A DNA stretch of 44,838 nt, from IMG/VR virus record IMGVR_UViG_3300033143_001244, positions 1 through 44,838 of that record. One strand, 5' to 3'. The position numbers and the translations under genes were made by a program. This stretch comes from a virus. Below the pieces are notes generated by a model that saw only the letters and a list, made by a program, of their open reading frames with translations, searched no databases and was not told the DNA's origin. Position 1 is the stretch's first letter. Every line of letters starts with the position of its first letter. This document shows positions 30,767 through 39,085 of the stretch, piece by piece.

Positions 30767-32484
30767 TGACTGTACCTTATGTACCTTATAAGGAAGTAAC
30801 TTTGGAGGAGGTCAATTTCGACCCCTCCAAACCACTTGCTTTCGATACTGAGACGTGTGGTCTATATGGTCGTATCCGACTCGCTCAGTTTTATCAAGCT
30901 GACTGGGATGAAGTCTTACTAGTCAATAACCCAGACCCTTATGCATTAGCTGCTAGGCTTAATGAAGTTAAATCTGTTATGCATAATGCTCACTACGATA
31001 TCACAACAATTCAAGGACAAACTGAATCTAGATACGAACCGAAAGACTATGAAGATACTTTCTTACTGTCTAGACTTCACTATTATAATCGTGAAAAGTT
31101 TGATGCTGCTTCTGTAATGTTGTATGCACTAGGCTTTGACCCGTACGATGAAGCAGGATTAGATAAGAAAGTACTACAAAAGAGTGAATGGGACGTACCT
31201 GTTTTATCTTCAACTCAAAAAGTATATGCTGCTATTGATGTCTATTACCTATTAGATGTATATGATGTAGTCAAAGAGCAGAAAGATACTACTAGCTATA
31301 AGTTAGATATGCACACATTACATCATTGTTTAGATATACAAAACAATGGTATGCCTATCCTTGAAGATGAGATAACTAAACAGTATGAAGCTAATCTTGA
31401 GGCTATTGAGGGTTATGACTTACCTATTAATGTTAACTCGTGGAAACAAGTAAGACCTTATATAGAGTATAATGAGTCTGATGCTTTAGCTTTAGCTACT
31501 CAAACGTTAAAAGGTAATGAGAAAGCTGGTCAGGTTCAAACAGTACGTAAACTGTTAAAACAGAATAGTTTCTTAACTAAATTCTCTGCTACTGCTGTAT
31601 TAGGTTATATCTTTGGTAAGTTCTTACCTTCCGCCAGGTCAGGTCGTCTTACTTCTAAAGACCAAAACCTACAACAACTACCTCGCTTACTTAAAAAGGT
31701 ATTTGGCTTTAAGACTGAAGATGGTAAAGTATTAATCTATGCTGATTATGCTCAGCTTGAGATGCGGTCTATTACCTGTGTAGTTGGTGAGTGGATATTA
31801 GATAAACTCCTGCGAGCTGGTGGTGATGTACACGACTATGTTGCTAAGATGTTCTTTGGTGACGGTTTTACTAAAGACCAACGACAAATAGCTAAGACAT
31901 GCAACTTTAATTTATTGTATGGTGGTGGTGCAGCTATGTTAGTTAGTATCCTTATTACTACAGCTATGATGCTTATATCTGAAGCTGCTGCTAAAGGATA
32001 TAAAACTAAATGGTTGAATTTGTATCCAGCTATTAGAGCTTGGCAAGAACGTGGTATAAGTGACTGGCGTAACGGTAAAGCTTGGAAGACTCCTTTTGGT
32101 CGTAGGTACACAGCTAAAATGATGACTGACCAACTTAATATACAGAACCAAGGTTTTGGTGCTGAAGTATTTAAACTTGCTATACACTACTTAGCTCCTA
32201 AACTAAAAGAAATGGAAGGCGTTAGAATACTAGACCTTATTCATGACTCTTTTATAATAGAGTGTGATAATGAACCTGAACTGTATAAAGAAGTATCGGC
32301 TATGGTTGCTGAAGCAATGCAAGTTGCTTGGTTTGAGGCACTAAGAGTTGGTATTGACTTGAAAATCCGGGACCTTCCTATGCCTGTAGATGTGTTTGTA
32401 GGTTACAATTGGGGTCGTATTGAAGACGACTACTTATATAAGTATGAATTAGAGGGAATGCAATACTATGATAAAGCAGCATAA
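30766..32484 (+). CDS. Family A DNA polymerase with 3-5 exonuclease (572 aa)
   Basis: Replicative polymerase. Exonuclease motifs: LAFDTET (D27, E29), HNAHYD (D78) and YAAIDVYYL (D158). Polymerase motifs: A ADYAQLEMR (D327), B RQIAKTCNFNLLYG (R373, K377, F381, Y385), C LIHDSF (H494, D495). F381 matches Phe762 of E. coli Pol I. At 572 residues it is shorter than T7 gp5 (704), mostly in the linker between exonuclease and polymerase. Overlaps the hydroxymethylase gene by 17 nt. Confidence 0.92.
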   Translation: MTVPYVPYKEVTLEEVNFDPSKPLAFDTETCGLYGRIRLAQFYQADWDEVLLVNNPDPYALAARLNEVKSVMHNAHYDITTIQGQTESRYEPKDYEDTFLLSRLHYYNREKFDAASVMLYALGFDPYDEAGLDKKVLQKSEWDVPVLSSTQKVYAAIDVYYLLDVYDVVKEQKDTTSYKLDMHTLHHCLDIQNNGMPILEDEITKQYEANLEAIEGYDLPINVNSWKQVRPYIEYNESDALALATQTLKGNEKAGQVQTVRKLLKQNSFLTKFSATAVLGYIFGKFLPSARSGRLTSKDQNLQQLPRLLKKVFGFKTEDGKVLIYADYAQLEMRSITCVVGEWILDKLLRAGGDVHDYVAKMFFGDGFTKDQRQIAKTCNFNLLYGGGAAMLVSILITTAMMLISEAAAKGYKTKWLNLYPAIRAWQERGISDWRNGKAWKTPFGRRYTAKMMTDQLNIQNQGFGAEVFKLAIHYLAPKLKEMEGVRILDLIHDSFIIECDNEPELYKEVSAMVAEAMQVAWFEALRVGIDLKIRDLPMPVDVFVGYNWGRIEDDYLYKYELEGMQYYDKAA

Positions 32485-33292
32485 TTTTGAACTTGACTAT
32501 ATCGCTTTAATAGAGGATATACTTGAGAATGGTGAACGACGTGAAGGTCGTAATGGTACAACTATATCTGTATTTGGTCGTACATTCACAGTAGATATGT
32601 CTGATACACCTAATGAGTTTCCTTTACTATTAGGTCGTAAAATGTTCTATCGTGGTGTATTTGGTGAATTTGCAGCTTTCTTGCGAGGTCCTAAGAATGT
32701 AAAAGACTTTGAAGATATGGGCTGTAATTATTGGAAACAGTGGGAGGATAATGACGATGGCGATATCACAGTGGATTATGGTAACTTGTGGCTCGACTTC
32801 GATGGTGTCAATCAGCTTGACGTTCTTAGAGAAAGTCTTAAGAACAATCCTATGGACCGTCGTATGCTTATTAGTGGTTGGAACCCTGCTAATCTTAGCA
32901 AAAACAGTTTACCTTGCTGCCATCTTTTATACCAGTGGTATGTACGGGATGGTGATTATCTTGATATGGTTTGGTACCAGCGTAGCGTTGACACTATGGT
33001 GGGTCTCCCTTCAGATATCATACTGGCTGCAATATGGAACGTTCTCCTGGCAAACGAGTGTGGATACAAACCAGGAAAGCTAATCTTTAACTTAGGTGAT
33101 ACTCATATCTATGAAGAGCATTTACCTAAGATACAAGAGTATAAACAGAACAGGCATAAAGCTACACGTTCATTGCCTGTCTATGGTTTAGGTATGGTAC
33201 CAGGTGAGAAGATTGAAAACTTTACACCTGATAAGATTCAAATAGTGGACTACAATCCAGGTCCCGTAATTAAATTCGAGGTGAAAGCATGA
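32468..33292 (+). CDS. ThyA-fold nucleotide hydroxymethylase, predicted dCMP hydroxymethylase (274 aa)
   Basis: Aligns along its length with thymidylate synthase: R28 (GRNGT), E67 (GEFAAFLRG), W89, Y104, catalytic C151 (LPCCH), QRSVD with R172, S173 and D175, and GDTHIY (H213, Y215). The residue equal to E. coli ThyA N177, which reads the dUMP base, is D183 (GLPSDI). Known T4 dCMP hydroxymethylase has Asp179 there. So I predict 5-hydroxymethyl-dCMP from dCMP and methylene-tetrahydrofolate, for insertion in phage DNA. Thymidylate synthase remains the alternative. Confidence 0.75.
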   Translation: MIKQHNFELDYIALIEDILENGERREGRNGTTISVFGRTFTVDMSDTPNEFPLLLGRKMFYRGVFGEFAAFLRGPKNVKDFEDMGCNYWKQWEDNDDGDITVDYGNLWLDFDGVNQLDVLRESLKNNPMDRRMLISGWNPANLSKNSLPCCHLLYQWYVRDGDYLDMVWYQRSVDTMVGLPSDIILAAIWNVLLANECGYKPGKLIFNLGDTHIYEEHLPKIQEYKQNRHKATRSLPVYGLGMVPGEKIENFTPDKIQIVDYNPGPVIKFEVKA

Positions 33293-33681
33293 TACTAAGA
33301 AAAGAAATACAGTTTGGAACACACGCAGGGTTCATACAACGTATCACTGAGTGGAACAATGCACGATATGGTGCACAACTATTAAACGTAGCACTGACTC
33401 ATGAACTATTAAAAGAAGAAGTTGGTGAGTTTAATGAAGCTACTACTCAAGTAGATACATTAGATGCATTAGTTGATATTATATATGTAGCTACTGGTGC
33501 AATGGTTAAAATGGGTTTAAGCGAGCTGCAGATTTATAAGGCTATACATGCTGTATGTGATGCTAATGACTCTAAAACAGTAGTTAAGACTAAAGCTCAT
33601 GTTAAAGCTAATGTTGATAAAGGTGTAGATTTTATGCCGCCAGAGACACGCTTACAGGAGATTCTTGATGAACTCACATGA
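33289..33681 (+). CDS. MazG-like all-alpha NTP pyrophosphohydrolase (130 aa)
   Basis: Shows the all-alpha NTP-PPase pattern: ELLKEEVGEFNEA (metal-binding Glu residues) followed by DTLDALVDIIYVATGAMVKM with D and D, then a third helix. The superfamily includes MazG, PRA-PH, and dCTP/dUTP pyrophosphatases, T4 gp56 dCTPase among them. It overlaps the hydroxymethylase (ATGA), and GAGGTGAAAGC precedes ATG. If the hydroxymethylase is real, this could be the dCTPase that removes normal cytosine nucleotides. Substrate is inferred from context. Confidence 0.7.
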   Translation: MILRKEIQFGTHAGFIQRITEWNNARYGAQLLNVALTHELLKEEVGEFNEATTQVDTLDALVDIIYVATGAMVKMGLSELQIYKAIHAVCDANDSKTVVKTKAHVKANVDKGVDFMPPETRLQEILDELT

Positions 33682-34351
33682 AGAGTTAGCTTTAAAAACC
33701 GCATCAGAATCACCATGTGAAAAACGTAAGGTAGGTGCAGTATTAGTATATCAAGACACAGTATTGAGCTATGCTAATAATTATCACCCAGATGCTTTTA
33801 GTGTATGTGAACTAGCTGATGGTAGTACTGACCCAAAGGTTATTCATGCAGAAGTTGCTACTTTAGATGCAGCACATAAAGCGTTTGACCATATGCACGT
33901 ACCATTAACTCTTTATGTTACACATAATCCATGTACTAGTTGTTTAGATTATATTAATCATTATGCTAAGCAGTATGGTATAGTTATTAAGATTAAGATT
34001 GTTGAGCAGTTTATGAAGTTTGATTCAGGTAAACTTGCTTATGATTTAATACCACCTACGTGGATTGAACTTGATGCTGAAGTACTAACTAAAGGTGCAC
34101 AGAAGTATAAACCTAATAACTGGCGGCAAGTTAAACCAGAAGAGATTATGCGTTATTACTCTGCTGCTATGCGTCACATACAAGATTGGAAGAAATTTAT
34201 GGATGGTCTTCCTGAAGGTCATTTATTTGATGACGGTGAAATGGGTATAGGCACACATCATTTAGCTAATGCAAGAACTAACCTGGGTTTTTTATTAACA
34301 TTAACAGAAACGCTTGAAAAAGCAGAGGAAATTAAAAATGGAAACAGTTGA
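33668..34351 (+). CDS. dCMP deaminase-like domain fused to dATP/dGTP diphosphohydrolase-like domain (227 aa)
   Basis: Residues 1-112 form a zinc deaminase: HAE (H60, E62) and PCTSC (C89, C92). Residues 117-212 match the dATP/dGTP diphosphohydrolase N-terminal-type domain: KFDSGKLAYDLIPP, LTKGAQKYKPNNWR, AMRHIQDW, FDDGEMGIGTHHLANA with conserved K, NW, RH, DD and E residues. Both act on the nucleotide pool. The fusion is unusual. Start at ATG 33668 with AGGAG 7 nt upstream. Confidence 0.72.
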   Translation: MNSHEELALKTASESPCEKRKVGAVLVYQDTVLSYANNYHPDAFSVCELADGSTDPKVIHAEVATLDAAHKAFDHMHVPLTLYVTHNPCTSCLDYINHYAKQYGIVIKIKIVEQFMKFDSGKLAYDLIPPTWIELDAEVLTKGAQKYKPNNWRQVKPEEIMRYYSAAMRHIQDWKKFMDGLPEGHLFDDGEMGIGTHHLANARTNLGFLLTLTETLEKAEEIKNGNS

Positions 34352-34685
34352 TATAGCACGTATGGTACATGAATGTAATAAAATGTACTGTGAGGCGATT
34401 GGTGATTTATCACAGGTATCTTGGGAAGATACACCACCTGAGATTCAGAACTCAGCAGTTGATGGTGTAGAGTACTTTATGGACAATCCTGATAGTGGTC
34501 CAGAAGAGATGCATGAAAACTGGGTGAAGTTTAAGCTAGCACATGGTTGGAAGCACGGCGAAGAAAAGAGTACGTTCCGTAAGACTCACCCATGTTTAGT
34601 TCCGTACGATGAATTACCTGAAGGCCAGCAAATGAAAGATAAGATTTTCATGGCCTTATGCGGAGTGTTACAGTTTGCCGACTAA
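34338..34685 (+). CDS. RyR-domain protein (115 aa)
   Basis: The whole protein is one ryanodine-receptor (RyR) repeat: IARMVHECNKMYCEAIGD, SQVSWEDTPPEIQNSAVDG, DNPDSGPEEMHENWVKFKL, and KTHPCLVPYDELPEGQQMKD. Stand-alone RyR domains are frequent in phages but their role is unknown; in animals the repeats are parts of a calcium channel. AGAGGAAATTAAAA precedes ATG. It overlaps neighbours and shares the nucleotide operon. Confidence 0.8.
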   Translation: METVDIARMVHECNKMYCEAIGDLSQVSWEDTPPEIQNSAVDGVEYFMDNPDSGPEEMHENWVKFKLAHGWKHGEEKSTFRKTHPCLVPYDELPEGQQMKDKIFMALCGVLQFAD

Positions 34686-34905
34686 CAAAGAGTTAGGTAT
34701 AGCTGCGGCACAAGTTTATTATTATAGTCAAGCGTACGGGTCATTAACAAGACATGTAAGAGCTGAAGATGCTATTAAATTATTCTTACCGCCAGTTACT
34801 GAGATGATGGTACAGTACACAGCACCATTACCTCAAGATAGAAAAGACTGGTTAGCTGGTTTTAAAGAAGAACAAGCTAAGATTAAGCTTGATTTGTGTT
34901 TCTGA
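34675..34905 (+). CDS. Hypothetical protein (76 aa)
   Basis: TTG start, supported by GGAGTGTTACAG and overlap with the RyR gene. Helical, with a C-terminal VRAEDAIKLFLPP and WLAGFKEEQAKI. Its stop codon lies within the first 10 bases of the repeated leader element. No family recognised. Confidence 0.45.
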   Translation: MPTNKELGIAAAQVYYYSQAYGSLTRHVRAEDAIKLFLPPVTEMMVQYTAPLPQDRKDWLAGFKEEQAKIKLDLCF

Positions 34906-35043
34906 CGATTCTGGGCCTCCTAAGGTCTTGTTTAAGAAGTTTAAATTAGATATTGATATAATCATCAAGGCTAAAAACGGAGTCCTTAGAATCGACCTAA
35001 GGAGTCCGTTAGCCTAAGTCATTGATTTATAAGGAGTTTTTAT
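34899..35043 (+). promoter_or_regulatory. Duplicated structured leader, copy A (riboswitch-like)
   Basis: A 145-nt element before the Cas4-like gene, homologous from end to end with 39086-39239. Shared ends: TTTCTGACGATT, AGGTCTTGTTTAAGA, TTAGAATnGACC and TTGATTTATAAGGAGTTTTT. It forms AGGCTAA/TTAGCCT around CGGAGTCCTTAG/CTAAGGAGTCCG (one mismatch). CTAAGGAG in the stem copies the true ribosome site ATAAGGAG, so TCCTTAG can pair with either. This would allow an on/off translation switch. The ligand or trigger is unknown. Confidence 0.6.
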
Positions 35044-35044
35044 A

Positions 35045-35875
35045 ATGAGTATTAAGATTAACCGAACAGAGATAGTAATACGTCCATCAAGTGTTGATTC
35101 ATTTCAACAGTGTGCTTATCAATGGGCTAAGGTATTTTTAGAAGGTCGTGTAACTATACCAAGTTCTCGTGCTGCTATTGGTACTGGTATCCATAAAGCA
35201 GTTGAAGTAATGTGGGATGAAGCAATACAGCGAGGTGTTAACGACCCTAATGTTGACATGATGTTTGATGCTGGTGTTGAGGCGTTTAAAGAAGAATCTA
35301 AGAAAGAGGGTATGAGTTATAATGAAGGTGAAACTATTGACACTTGTAATAAAGAAATCATTATTGGCACGCAAGCTTTCGTTGATGACCTTGTGCCTTT
35401 CTTGGACATTCCGACAGCTGTTGAGAAACGGTTTACCATCAATATCTCCGACCATCCGATTGTATCTGCAATTTCTGGTACTGTTGACTATATTGCTCCT
35501 GGCCGTATCGATGATGTTAAAACTAGTAAGCGGAAACCCTCACTACCTAACTATGTCACTCAGCAATCCATTTACAAATTATTAGCTGAGCAAAATGGTC
35601 ACCCAGTACAACATAGTATGATTCAAGGTGTTGTACTTAAGAAAGTACCTGAGTGTCATATTCTTGAACTTGAGCCTAATGTTGACCAAGCTAAATATTT
35701 AGTTAACCACATGCTGGATACAATTCGGGTAGCTGCAGCAGATATAGTTCCAATTGAGACTTTGTTTCATTGCAATACTAAGTACTATCTATGTAGCCCT
35801 AAATATTGTGTGCTGCATGGTGAGTGTCCAGCAACTAAAAAACATGTTCCTAAACAGGAGAAGCCTAAGTTATGA
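35045..35875 (+). CDS. PD-(D/E)XK nuclease, Cas4/RecB-like (276 aa)
   Basis: RecB/Cas4-type architecture: RPSSVDSFQQCAYQWAKV at the N-terminus with a first Cys (C22), GTGIHKAVEVMW, then GTVDYIAPGRIDDVKTSKRK containing the D and D-x-K catalytic pair, QQSIYKLLAEQ, and a C-terminal cysteine cluster (CSPKYCVLHGEC) that probably binds an iron-sulfur cluster with C22. Such phage exonucleases process DNA ends for recombination or degrade host DNA. Preceded by structured leader A with AAGGAG. Confidence 0.75.
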   Translation: MSIKINRTEIVIRPSSVDSFQQCAYQWAKVFLEGRVTIPSSRAAIGTGIHKAVEVMWDEAIQRGVNDPNVDMMFDAGVEAFKEESKKEGMSYNEGETIDTCNKEIIIGTQAFVDDLVPFLDIPTAVEKRFTINISDHPIVSAISGTVDYIAPGRIDDVKTSKRKPSLPNYVTQQSIYKLLAEQNGHPVQHSMIQGVVLKKVPECHILELEPNVDQAKYLVNHMLDTIRVAAADIVPIETLFHCNTKYYLCSPKYCVLHGECPATKKHVPKQEKPKL

Positions 35876-36099
35876 TGGAAAAGCTGACAACTAAAAAGGC
35901 TGTCATGCTAGTATTAAAAGATACTAAACGTTCTAAGTACTGGTTAGCTCAACAACTGGAAGTACAGCCTATCATGATAAGCAATTATCTTAGGCCTGTA
36001 CGACCCAGTCGTATGGGTATTAAGACAGCTGAGCTATTCAAGCAGTTATTTACAATTGAAATAACTGATGTGTATAATCCTATCAAGGAGATAGAATAA
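35872..36099 (+). CDS. Small helix-turn-helix protein (75 aa)
   Basis: Cro/C1-like layout: AVMLVLKDTKRSKYWLAQQL then VQPIMISNYLRPV, where a recognition helix would lie near residues 29-42. Starts within the nuclease stop region (ATGATG), with CAGGAGAAGC upstream. It is the best candidate in the window for a sequence-specific regulator and might bind one of the palindromes. Confidence 0.55.
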   Translation: MMEKLTTKKAVMLVLKDTKRSKYWLAQQLEVQPIMISNYLRPVRPSRMGIKTAELFKQLFTIEITDVYNPIKEIE

Positions 36100-36584
36100 T
36101 GAAAAAATTACTTTTAATAGTACTATTATTTAGCTTATCAATAACTATACAAGCAAAAGATATTGGTGGTATAACAGTATTAGCAGGAAAACAAACTAGT
36201 TTAGCTATTTCAACAGGTTATGAGCGCTTGCAGTTTGAAATAATTGGTACAGGTAACACTGGCTATAATATAAAGATTAAGCCAATACAAACAAGTTTAG
36301 TTGATATATGGTTAGGCATTGGGGAGCAAAACTTTACTGAGTCTGTCTCAGACTATAGTAGTAACTGGAACAGTAGTAGTTTAAGTAGTAATTATTATGA
36401 GCCTATTGTACACATAGAGTTTGTACATTATTCAGGTTTATTACTGCGTTTTGCTGCATATAAAGCAACGGGTACTTTTGCTTTTATACGTACAGATAAT
36501 GTAGGTAATGTATTAGAACGTAAAGTAGTTGCTAGAGATTTTATAAATACTAGTGCATGGTTAGGTTATCGCTGGAGATTCTAA
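36099..36584 (+). CDS. Exported protein, probable outer-membrane beta-barrel (161 aa)
   Basis: Signal peptide MKKLLLIVLLFSLSITIQA with cleavage expected after residue 19. The mature part alternates polar and hydrophobic residues (YERLQFEIIGTGNTGYNIKI; VHIEFVHYSGLLLRFAAY) and ends SAWLGYRWRF with a C-terminal Phe, the Bam recognition signal of outer-membrane barrels. Size suits an 8-strand barrel. Such a phage protein could block receptor use by other phages or alter the envelope. It lies inside the replication block. Confidence 0.6.
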   Translation: MKKLLLIVLLFSLSITIQAKDIGGITVLAGKQTSLAISTGYERLQFEIIGTGNTGYNIKIKPIQTSLVDIWLGIGEQNFTESVSDYSSNWNSSSLSSNYYEPIVHIEFVHYSGLLLRFAAYKATGTFAFIRTDNVGNVLERKVVARDFINTSAWLGYRWRF

Positions 36585-36587
36585 CAT

Positions 36588-37874
36588 ATGATGATACCGA
36601 GGGATTACCAAGCTGAGCAAGCAGAGGTCGGTGCTGAGATATTACGTAAGTACATGATTCTCTACTTAGCTTGGGAAGAACGGACTGGTAAAAGTCTGAC
36701 TGGTTTATTAATTGCTGAACTAATTAATGTAACTAATATATTAATAATAACTAAAAAGAAAGCTTTAGGTAGTGTTAAGCTTGGTGAGGGGTGGGCTAAC
36801 TTATTAGCGGAGTTTGAACATGAAAAAAACTATACACTTACTACCTACGGTAAAGCACGAGTTGGAGATTATGACCTCATTATATTGGATGAAGCGCATA
36901 ACTACATATCTGGCTATCCCAAGCCATCGGCTACCTGGAAGAAACTCAAACAGGTCTGCAAAGGCAAGCCTATTATATACATGTCTGCAACACCACATGC
37001 TCAAGGATATCAATTACTCTATCACCAATTCGCATTGTCTTCTTGGAGCCCATGGCGGAATGAATCGACTTTCTATAATTGGTTTAGACATTATGGTATC
37101 CCATATACCATTAAAATCCATGATAAAGAAGTAAACCAGTATGATAGAGTACAAGATGATATAGTAAAAGTTTGTGTAGAACATTTATTCATTACTAAGA
37201 CTCGTAAGGAGCTTGGCTTTGACCATGAACCGAAAGATGAACTGCATTATGTAGAACTTAACGATATTACTAAGCAGTTATATAATGATTCGCTAAATAA
37301 TAAAATTCTAATATTAGGAGATAGTGGTGTAACTAAATTGTTAGATACTACTATTACTATGCGGTCTACACTACATATGCTTGAAGGTGGCGTAGCAAAA
37401 GTAACCTCATATATGCCACCTAATCCTGAACATAGTATACTGCAGACAGACGTAGAAAAGATTGAGGGTGAAGCATTATATCACGTTCACTATAATTTAT
37501 GTTTCTCTAATGAGAAAATAGAGTACATACTAGAAAACTGGGGTGATACAGATGAAATCGCTATTATGTATAACTATATTGGTGAAGGTATAAAACTAAG
37601 ACAGTGGTTTAAAAAAGCAAAGATATTGCAAGCTACATCGAATGCTGAGGGTGTTGAATTATCACATATTAAGCACCTTATTATCTACAGTCAAGATTTT
37701 AGTACAGCAAGACATACACAAAGACGAGCTCGCCAAGCAAGCATGCAGCGAGAATGGGCAATCTTTGTGCATTTCTTGTTAGTAAAGAAAGCAATAAGCT
37801 GTCAAGTCTACAAGACAGTATCTATTAATAAAGTCAACTATGTTGACAGTCGATTTGAACGGGAGATGTTATGA
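36588..37874 (+). CDS. SF2 DNA helicase/translocase (428 aa)
   Basis: SF2 motifs: Q-like RDYQAEQA (5-12), Walker A WEERTGKSLT (29-38), DEAH box LIILDEAH (DEAH at 101-104), motif III MSATPHAQG and motif VI-like HTQRRARQA near the end. Resembles SNF2-type phage helicases used in DNA repair or recombination. Starts at an ATGATG 4 bp after the barrel gene and overlaps the ligase by ATGA. Confidence 0.8.
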   Translation: MMIPRDYQAEQAEVGAEILRKYMILYLAWEERTGKSLTGLLIAELINVTNILIITKKKALGSVKLGEGWANLLAEFEHEKNYTLTTYGKARVGDYDLIILDEAHNYISGYPKPSATWKKLKQVCKGKPIIYMSATPHAQGYQLLYHQFALSSWSPWRNESTFYNWFRHYGIPYTIKIHDKEVNQYDRVQDDIVKVCVEHLFITKTRKELGFDHEPKDELHYVELNDITKQLYNDSLNNKILILGDSGVTKLLDTTITMRSTLHMLEGGVAKVTSYMPPNPEHSILQTDVEKIEGEALYHVHYNLCFSNEKIEYILENWGDTDEIAIMYNYIGEGIKLRQWFKKAKILQATSNAEGVELSHIKHLIIYSQDFSTARHTQRRARQASMQREWAIFVHFLLVKKAISCQVYKTVSINKVNYVDSRFEREML

Positions 37875-39085
37875 AACTATTAGACAACTTAGCTGAGACA
37901 AACTCAACTATAGATAAACAAGCAAAACTAAGAGGTATTGCTCATCTTGATTGGGCTACCTTTATATATGCTTATAACCCTTACTTAATTTATCACATGA
38001 AATTTCGTGATGAAGAAATTAATGCTATAGGTGAACCAAATCAAGAAATGTTTAACCTGTTAGATGATGTTGCCAATAAGGTTATATCTGGTAATAAGGC
38101 TAAGGTAATGGTACGTACGTTTGCATCTAATAATGGTGACTTAATTAAACTAATCATTAATAAAGACTTACGTTGTGGTGTAACTGCTACTACGTTCAAT
38201 AAGGTTCACCCCAAGTCTATTGCACAGTTTAAAGTACAATTAGCTAAGGAAGCACCATTAGATAGTTTAAAGTATCCTTTATTAGTTCAACTGAAATATG
38301 ATGGTGTGCGTATAATAGCTGTTAACACTGGTGGTAAAGTTAAGTTTTATACTCGTAATGGTAAAGATGTAGCTCTACCAGAGTTAAGACGAGTTATTGA
38401 AGCTATACCAGCTGTTAACTATGTATTAGATGGTGAACTTACTTTAGCTAAAGGTAAACAAGATGAGCGCACTAAGATTTCAGGTATGGTAAACTCAGCT
38501 ATGCATGGCGGACGTATAAGTGAAGAGCATGTTGTATATAATTGCTTCGACTTTATGTCTCTATCACATTGGGAAGAAACAAGCTGCCCTGATATATATG
38601 AAGTGCGATATTCATTGGTAAGGGAAGTACTAGCACAGACAGATAGTACAATGGTACGGTTAGCACACACCTATGAAGCACATAGCCCAGAAGGTGTTAC
38701 TGAGATATATGAGAGTATAATTGCATCTGGGTTTGAGGGTCTTATTCTAAAGAGAGCAGACCACTTGTATACTTTTAAACGGTCTAAAGATTGGGTTAAA
38801 GTTAAAGAGATTATAACCAGTGAACTTAAGTGTATTAATATCATGGCGGGTGAAGGTAAATACCAAGGTATGATAGGTGCACTGAAGTGTCAAGGTACTG
38901 TTGATGGCAAAGAAGTAACAGTTAAAGTTGGTTCAGGTCTAACAGACTTACAACGTGGACTACCAGAGTCTGAATTTATATTCAGACAGATAGAAGTTAA
39001 ACACAACGGAGTAATAAAAGATAGTCGTACTGGTGAGTACAGTCTATTTTTGCCTCGCTTTGTTATGGTTAGGTTCGATAAGTGA
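37871..39085 (+). CDS. ATP-dependent DNA ligase (404 aa)
   Basis: Nucleotidyltransferase motifs: I KYDGVR with adenylated Lys142, III VLDGEL (185-190), IV SGFEGLILK and V WVKVKE, followed by an OB-fold (GMIGALKCQGTVDGK; SGLTDLQRG). Size and order match T7/T3-type phage ligases, which seal nicks in replication and recombination. Followed immediately by structured leader B. Confidence 0.9.
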   Translation: MKLLDNLAETNSTIDKQAKLRGIAHLDWATFIYAYNPYLIYHMKFRDEEINAIGEPNQEMFNLLDDVANKVISGNKAKVMVRTFASNNGDLIKLIINKDLRCGVTATTFNKVHPKSIAQFKVQLAKEAPLDSLKYPLLVQLKYDGVRIIAVNTGGKVKFYTRNGKDVALPELRRVIEAIPAVNYVLDGELTLAKGKQDERTKISGMVNSAMHGGRISEEHVVYNCFDFMSLSHWEETSCPDIYEVRYSLVREVLAQTDSTMVRLAHTYEAHSPEGVTEIYESIIASGFEGLILKRADHLYTFKRSKDWVKVKEIITSELKCINIMAGEGKYQGMIGALKCQGTVDGKEVTVKVGSGLTDLQRGLPESEFIFRQIEVKHNGVIKDSRTGEYSLFLPRFVMVRFDK

